Notes under the pieces: model-generated
Seen by the model: the letters and a program-made list of their open reading frames with translations, nothing else
Told to the model about the DNA's origin: nothing
Databases searched by the model: none
Shown here: positions 58,746 to 64,000 of the stretch, one piece after another
Numbering within the stretch: the first letter of the stretch is position 1
Layout: each line of letters starts with the position of its first letter
Assembly (NCBI GenBank): GCA_025738555.1
Contig: JAOVFP010000010.1
Location: 1,612,001 to 1,676,000, forward strand
Direction of reading: 5' to 3'
Length of the DNA: 64,000 nt
Source of the DNA: Cyathus striatus
Taxonomy: Eukaryota; Basidiomycota; Agaricomycetes; Agaricales; Nidulariaceae
Translations under genes and position numbers: made by a program

Positions 58746-59580
58746 TGGTGATGATTTGTGTGTGTTGTGTATAAATGAAAGGGGAGGACAATCATAATGC
58801 CTGACGATGCACACATATATATGGTTCATTGTTCTTATCTATAGACACGTTGTACGTGCATGCTAACCCTCAATCGATATATGAATGACTCACAGCTTTG
58901 AAGGAAGATCTATCAGAATTTATAAATAGCCATATCTCCGTGTTTCACAATTCATGAACGCCGCACTCGCATATCGTACCCAAAGCTAAACACGTCTATA
59001 GCTGCTCAATGAATCGTAGATGCCCTTGATATTTGCTCGAAATCATGAAGATTCAAGGAGAGAAGTGCGAACGAAAGACCTTACGAGGCTGAGACAAGTG
59101 TTGCTCACGACGCCACTTCAAATTTAGCTGTATGTCAGCTGATGATTGATTGATTATTAGCCAAGGTAGTTGCAAGTATTTGGCAAGCCGCAAATGCATT
59201 TACTTAATCCAAGACATAAAATTGGTTCAAACTATAATACGAGCGGAAGGATGTTATGAAAGACTTCAAATCAGTCTCAGCAAGAGTAAACAGACCCACT
59301 TTAATTATCGTGGAGCTAGAGGGAACGAGCCAAGAACGAGCTAGCTTAAATTCAGGACTGCCAGATTATCACTTCCGCATGGCGTCCGCGAAGTACGAAT
59401 CGAATCGAATCGAAGCAAGTAGTCACGGCAGCTATCACGTCGCAATCCAGAAAGCCCGAACACGCACTCTCGCCTCCTAATCGTAATATACTTACTACCT
59501 CCTAACCATTACACATTACATACAATGTAATTTCTTAAGCTACATTCATAATATCAGAGTACAGTATAAGTCTAAGTCCA
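58746..59580. promoter_or_regulatory. Upstream region of the NACHT-WD40 gene
   Basis: CpG-containing unique DNA between the divergent ends of the receptor gene and the membrane-gene copy C 3' flank. Translation of 59150-59480 gives no known domain. The promoter for the minus-strand receptor is expected here; no single element stands out. Confidence 0.4.
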
Positions 59581-62130
59581 AAGTATACAAAACGTCAAAA
59601 AGTGAAGAAAAAAAAATAAGAAAAGAAAGCTCGTTATTATGACAGAATAAATTATTATAAAGAAAGGCATGTCAAAGTATTATTATGAAGCTGCAACACC
59701 ATAACATACCATCTCACCACCCACCTCGCTTAAGTTAAACCGTCCTGTCCTCATCCTCCAACCTCCTTCTCACTCCCTTTCTCACCCTCCTTACTCCCTC
59801 GAACAGTTCTCCCAACCTCAACCTCCCTCGGCACACCACTCCTCCCACTTCGATCAGTATGTTCCCTCCTCCCGCACTCCCTCTTCCTCTCCCCCTCCCC
59901 TACACCCACAGGCGCAGAAGGACTCCCAACAGGAGTAGAAGGCGATACAACCCCTACCCCCTCCCCTTCCTTCCTCCCACCAGCTGCCACAGTCAAACTC
60001 CCCGGAAGCGGACTCCCCACCCTAGCACCCAAAATCCCCCTCACACCCTCCAACTCCCATACCTCCTCAGAGTCCTCACAATCATACCCGGATACACAAC
60101 CCCAAGTCCCAACACAAGTGCGCTCACCACCCTCGGCGCCAGCGCCTCCTTGCTACTTAATGGTACACGTGCATGGTCCGAAAGCGAGCCGGTGCGCCAC
60201 ACGTATGAGAGGATAGAGAGGAGGAAGAGGAGGGTGGACCAGGCTAGCCATACGGCTGGCATTGAGAGCATGACCCAGACGTTCTACCATATTAGGGTGT
60301 AGCCTTGTCTTGCTTCCTGTGTGGGTTATCAGTCGTGGTAGATAGAAGAACAAATAATAAAATAGAAGAAACACGAACCTCAGCCCACCGCGACGCCTTC
60401 CCCATACTCATAGCCCCAAAACGCACAATAAACACACTCACAGGGTAAACTCATAATAGCACAAACGAGCGAAAGCAAAGCCGCAGTGCGCGTAAGTGGA
60501 TCATCAGACATTTCCGGGACTTGGAATGTAGTTAAGATTCCCCTAGGTACAGTAACGTCAGTAAGATAACTATAACTAATGCAAGGAAGGAAAAGAGACG
60601 TACGAAGCCAATAAATCACTAGTCAAATTAAGCGTTTTCCATTCTCTCAATAGCGAATCGACGAATGCTTCCCAGCTGTACTTGAATCGGACCAGAGCAG
60701 GCGCCATTCCTCCTCCCGAGCCTCCAGCTCCAGCTCCACCCCCCGCACCCCAATCATCAACAAGCCCACCAACAGCTGCAGCAGCACCCACATGCGCCGT
60801 CAACCCTAACCCTACCCCCATCGACCGCTGCAGCGGAGGTGAAGGGGGATACAGCCTCGGTGGATACACCGGCGGAGAAGCAGGCGACGCAGTCTGAGAA
60901 GGCGAAGAAAAGAGCCACGGGGAAGGATACCCCTGCTCCTCCGTCTCCGTCTCCCTTTCCCTCTCTTGCTGCAGCTGCAGCTGTCGATGCTGATGCTGCA
61001 AAGGATACATAACCACATCTCCCTCCGCGCCCATCATACGCACAACATCAGGTTTACTAGCCTCTGCATTTTCAAATATCCTCGCTACTCGATTGAAGTA
61101 CATCGCTGGAAGACGGGGAAGGAGGTGTGGTATATCTGTCTTGGAAATGTGTCTGTGACGATGAGGTAGATGTATGTCCATGCGGAACAGTGCTCTTCTT
61201 CTTCCCCTTCTACGTCTTTCTCAACTCCCAGTCGTGATTCCCAGTCCCCCTGTACAGAGGTGGGGAAGCAGGGACGCGGACACGAGAATGAAAATGGGAA
61301 AGAGAAGGGGGGAAGGAGGTATGTTTGAATTTGAATGGGTCGATGGGGGCCCATGGTTCTTCGACTGGATCATCGTGATGCCGACAGTGGAGGTGTGAGG
61401 ATCATTGGCGTAGCTTTCTGTGGGAGATGTGGCTCTCGAGCGGGAGTTGCTAGGTGATCGAGAGGAAGCGAGGGATTTGAGTGAGAAGACGGGGTAGGGT
61501 CTGAGAGGCGCGTTCCGCGGGTTGATACTGTGTACTACTTGTTAGCATATAGCGAAAGCCAAGAGCGAAAAAGTCGAAGAGGGAGGTAGAAAGGCTAAGG
61601 AGAACGAAGGAGAACAAGAAGGTAGAGGTAGATGAAAGAGGGAGGGGAGAAGTAGAGGAGAAAGAGGAAGAAAAACGCACATATACTCCTAGGCGAAACC
61701 CCACGAACAGGCGATCTACCCTCCGAAGCGCATATCATCGAGCTCTGAATCAGCGGGCCGCTCTTCTGCAGCACCCTCGGTGAGCCATTCTGCGAAGACA
61801 AGAGGGAGAGGAGGGACGCTGATACGCCGTCTAGACTGAGCCAGGGGTTCGTGGAGGGGCTTGGCGTTGAGGGGCGGTTGAATCTGCGCAGAGTGGAAGG
61901 TGCCGCTTGTGCTTGGGGAAGGGGGAGGGAGCTGAGGTAGTCACCTTCTGAAGGTGAATGCTCTGCGGGATTGGTTAATGGTAAGAATAGGATAGAGGAT
62001 GGGGAATGAACCTGTAGTCGATGCGCCAGTGGTACTGGCTACTCCATGATGCGAGTCATTCATCGACTCTACTGTATACATGAGGATGGGAAGGTCCAGC
62101 GACAGCACGCATTCCACTGAGCGCAACTGT
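59581..62130 (-). pseudogene. Basidiomycete multi-pass membrane protein, copy C (least decayed)
   Basis: Minus strand, N to C: Pro/Ser-rich HSAQIQPPLNAKPLHEP and QSRRRISVPPLPLVFAEWL (about 61.95-61.75 kb); LIVTDTFPRQ (61.15 kb); ARIFENAEASKPDVVRMMG (61.08 kb); a Gln-rich run; VRFKYSWEAFVDSLLREWKT (60.7 kb); FQVPEMSDDPLTRTAALLSL (60.5 kb); then MLSMPAVWLAWSTLLFLL and ALAPRVVSALVLGLGVVYPGMI as membrane spans (60.27-60.1 kb). Conserved in Agaricomycetes in my recollection; function unknown. Broken here: two T bases missing near 60430 and TAG for Trp near 60290 just before NVWVMLSM. CpG is plentiful, so the lesions are not all from CpG decay. The 3' flank (59640-59700) is shared with copies A and B. 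Confidence 0.7.
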
Positions 62131-62486
62131 AGGCTGAGTTGAAGCTGAGACTCTGTACGCGGAAAAGGGGCGGTAGAGCCCCGACGCGCGACATCTAGAG
62201 AAAGGGAAAGGGAAGGGGAAGGGGGAGAAGGTGGTGGAGAGAGGAGGAGGAGGGGGAAAGGAGAATGAAGTTGACGAAGTGGGCGATGTGGTTTTACTTA
62301 GTTCAATGTTTCGGGGGACACTGAATTGCATAATCTAGCGCGTGCCCGTGACCCAATCCCACCTGTCAGCCACGGTTGCTCCCGGCCATTGCAATGCGGT
62401 CATTCTAATCCGTGTCTGAGATGATGCTTGTGTCCGTTTCTGCCGTTCCGTCACGCTCGATGGCCATGTTTCCGTTGGGTGGAGTG
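62131..62486. promoter_or_regulatory. Upstream region of copy C with homopurine tract
   Basis: Bases 62199-62266 are almost pure A/G on the plus strand (GGGAAAGGGAAGGGGAAGGG), hence a pyrimidine tract upstream of the minus-strand gene, as is common in fungal promoters. No other element is recognised. Confidence 0.4.
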
Positions 62487-63845
62487 CGGGTAGGACGAAA
62501 CACGACACCCCACACATAGGTATCACACATTACACATCGAACATCACACATTACACATCGAGAATCACACATTACACATTCGATTTTATACTTTATATCT
62601 ACTTATCAGGAGGTGGCATAAGTGTCATAGTAATAATAGATTATATTTTAGTTTAATTAGTACAAGTTATTGTTGCACTAGTCAAAAGTCAAACTAAAGT
62701 GACGAAGTATAACGTCGAGATGGGCTTATGGTTAGAGACGCATAAACGCACAAGTAGCTCCATAGTCCTCCATATAGGCAACGGGTAGAACACTCGCGTG
62801 AGGAAGGGGACAGCGCACAGCGAGTGTATGACGAGTGTGCGAGGTTGGCTACTAGGAGTTCTTGTGCTGGACAAGTGCTGGATGATCTGGAGGACGAATG
62901 AAAATGATGTCCACTTACTAGTAAGTTAATATTGCAGGTCATTTGCCTAACACTTTCCTGCCTACGCCAATCCGAGGCTGTGGTCGTTGTAGGCAAGAGC
63001 ATTGTATCTAGGGCTGTACACCGTCACCGTACAATACGGTTATACGGTACCCGTATATACGGGCCCGTAACCGTCCCGTCGAGGCTTTGGAGAGTCTTCA
63101 ATACGGTACGGCTACGGGACGGTTTCAGCCGTATGGAGACCATATAAAAACGGCCGTAATACGGTCCTGTACGGTCATACGGTTTAATTAGATTAAATAT
63201 CTGAATTTTTGAGATCTAAATTGAAGAAAAGAAGGTAAGTTTCTTAAATATTTCACAATAGCTATATACTACTCAAAAACTCGGTTGTATAGTGGGATTT
63301 AAGTAGGATTCTTTGCAATTTTGACTCCAGCCTATCATTTCAGACATGCATTATATGACTCGAGGCCATAGGAATAGCACTGCTTAGTTTGTGCTCACCA
63401 GTATGACTGTTGACATTTTTAAGTGCCCGTCTCTTTCTCAAAATATTACCTACACATTATACACTCTTAAAGTGTATTGTTATGTAGAGGGCAGATAATT
63501 TTCATTTATTCAGCTAGTATCCATGAGGTCACCATGTTGTCCGTTGGTGGTACCTGCATCCGAAATTTGAAGAACCTTGTGCAATGTGAAGATAACTGAG
63601 GTCGCTTTGTGAACGAATAATGGAAGCCATGGATGAACTCAAGAGGACAAGTTACAGAAAAGTAAAAATTCTGTCTCAGTTTTTAATTATGTAATTTCAA
63701 CTTAATATCTAGTGGATTTGTTTTATTTCTTTTGTTGACAAAGCACTAAACTCAATGCACATGATCATGTGTAAACTTCGATGTGTGTCGATCAATGTGT
63801 AATGTGTGATATCTATGTGTTAGGTGTCGCGTTTCGTACTACCTC
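62487..63845. mobile_element. 1359-bp non-autonomous MULE-like element
   Basis: Perfect 9-bp target duplication GGTGGAGTG (62478-62486, 63846-63854). Ends CGGGTAGGACGAAAC and, inverted, GAGGTAGTACGAAAC, continuing CACGACACC / GCGACACC and then tandem TATCACACATTACACATCGA units (62520-62580; inverse 63770-63830). No transposase. CpG is intact, so it is young. Its ends match the large 27.6-46.1-kb element after allowing for CpG loss. Confidence 0.85.
63009..63190. repeat. TACGGT-rich patch
   Basis: About 15 copies of CCGTA/TACGG in both orientations, including CGGTACCCGTATATACGGG. It starts TAGGGCTGTACACCGT, which resembles a hAT end, but no opposite end was found. Lies inside the MULE-like element and is rich in CpG. 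Confidence 0.5.
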
Positions 63846-63854
63846 GGTGGAGTG

Positions 63855-64000
63855 AGGTGAGGAGCAAAGAGACATGAACTTTTCATCCGGGTTTTCGTGA
63901 CGTCGTGGTTGTTTGGCTGGGGTGCGAGTCGTAAATATTTGTAACCCCGCATGCAGTGTGCGGTGTCGGCTTGGTGTCGGCGCCACGCCTTGGCATTTGA
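63855..64000. other. Window end, no feature
   Basis: CpG-rich unique-looking DNA. Nothing is recognised. Confidence 0.3.

Overview
The window looks like nuclear DNA of a mushroom-forming basidiomycete (Agaricomycetes), in a transposon-packed accessory region. Evidence: short GT-AG introns of 50-64 bases; two classes of fungal STAND/NLR receptor (NB-ARC with kinesin-light-chain-like TPRs, NACHT with WD40 repeats); several copies of a basidiomycete membrane-protein family (motifs FVDLLLR.WKTLNLTS and SMPAVWLAW); a chromodomain Ty3/Gypsy element; pogo-like and MULE-like transposases. I cannot name the species. Most of the window (about 1.1-18 kb and 25.5-58.5 kb) is nearly free of CpG and rich in TpG/CpA. 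In-frame stops in the decayed genes are nearly all TGA where the family has Arg, as expected from CGA to TGA decay of methylated CpG. CpG survives at about 0-1.1, 18.6-25.5 and 58.6-64 kb, including the 5' ends of the NLR genes.

Layout. 0-4 kb: the best gene, a three-exon NB-ARC-TPR receptor (734-3712, 954 codons) whose repeat array runs on past a stop as decayed repeats. 4-17 kb: nested and foldback elements: a solo LTR with a 5-bp target duplication, split by a 1.9-kb TIR element that carries two opposed 177-bp MITEs; palindromes at 11.6, 13.1 and 15.3 kb; a 19-bp satellite at 14.4 kb. 16.5-20.2 kb: detached TPR repeats, then a broken membrane-protein gene. 20.2-25.4 kb: CpG-rich spacer, ending in a second copy of the NLR 5' flank. 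25.4-27.6 kb: a second, broken and truncated NB-ARC copy and a membrane-gene fragment. So a unit [NLR + membrane-protein gene] was duplicated in direct orientation and then filled with insertions.

27.6-46.1 kb: one large TIR element (about 6.3 kb without its nested guests) with a decayed MULE-like transposase. Guests are two hAT-like elements with 8-bp duplications, a complete but dead 8.85-kb chromoviral Gypsy element (471-bp LTRs, CTCTT duplication, apparent self-priming site, an extra zinc-knuckle ORF after pol), and a GTCACA-rich foldback. A 1.36-kb deletion derivative of the same TIR family, with a perfect 9-bp duplication, lies at 62.5-63.8 kb.

46-64 kb: a MITE, a membrane-gene fragment, a decayed pogo-like transposase, a NACHT-WD40 receptor on the minus strand (52950-58745) broken by two TGA codons, a frameshift, a 0.53-kb insertion and a 1.2-kb foldback, then the least decayed membrane-protein copy.

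How it fits together (inference): an NLR cluster of the kind used in fungal non-self recognition, repeatedly duplicated and invaded. Both receptor types start with a similar short hydrophobic/Asn/Gly motif that may be the signalling part. No bacterial operons, CRISPR, rRNA or confident tRNA genes were seen.
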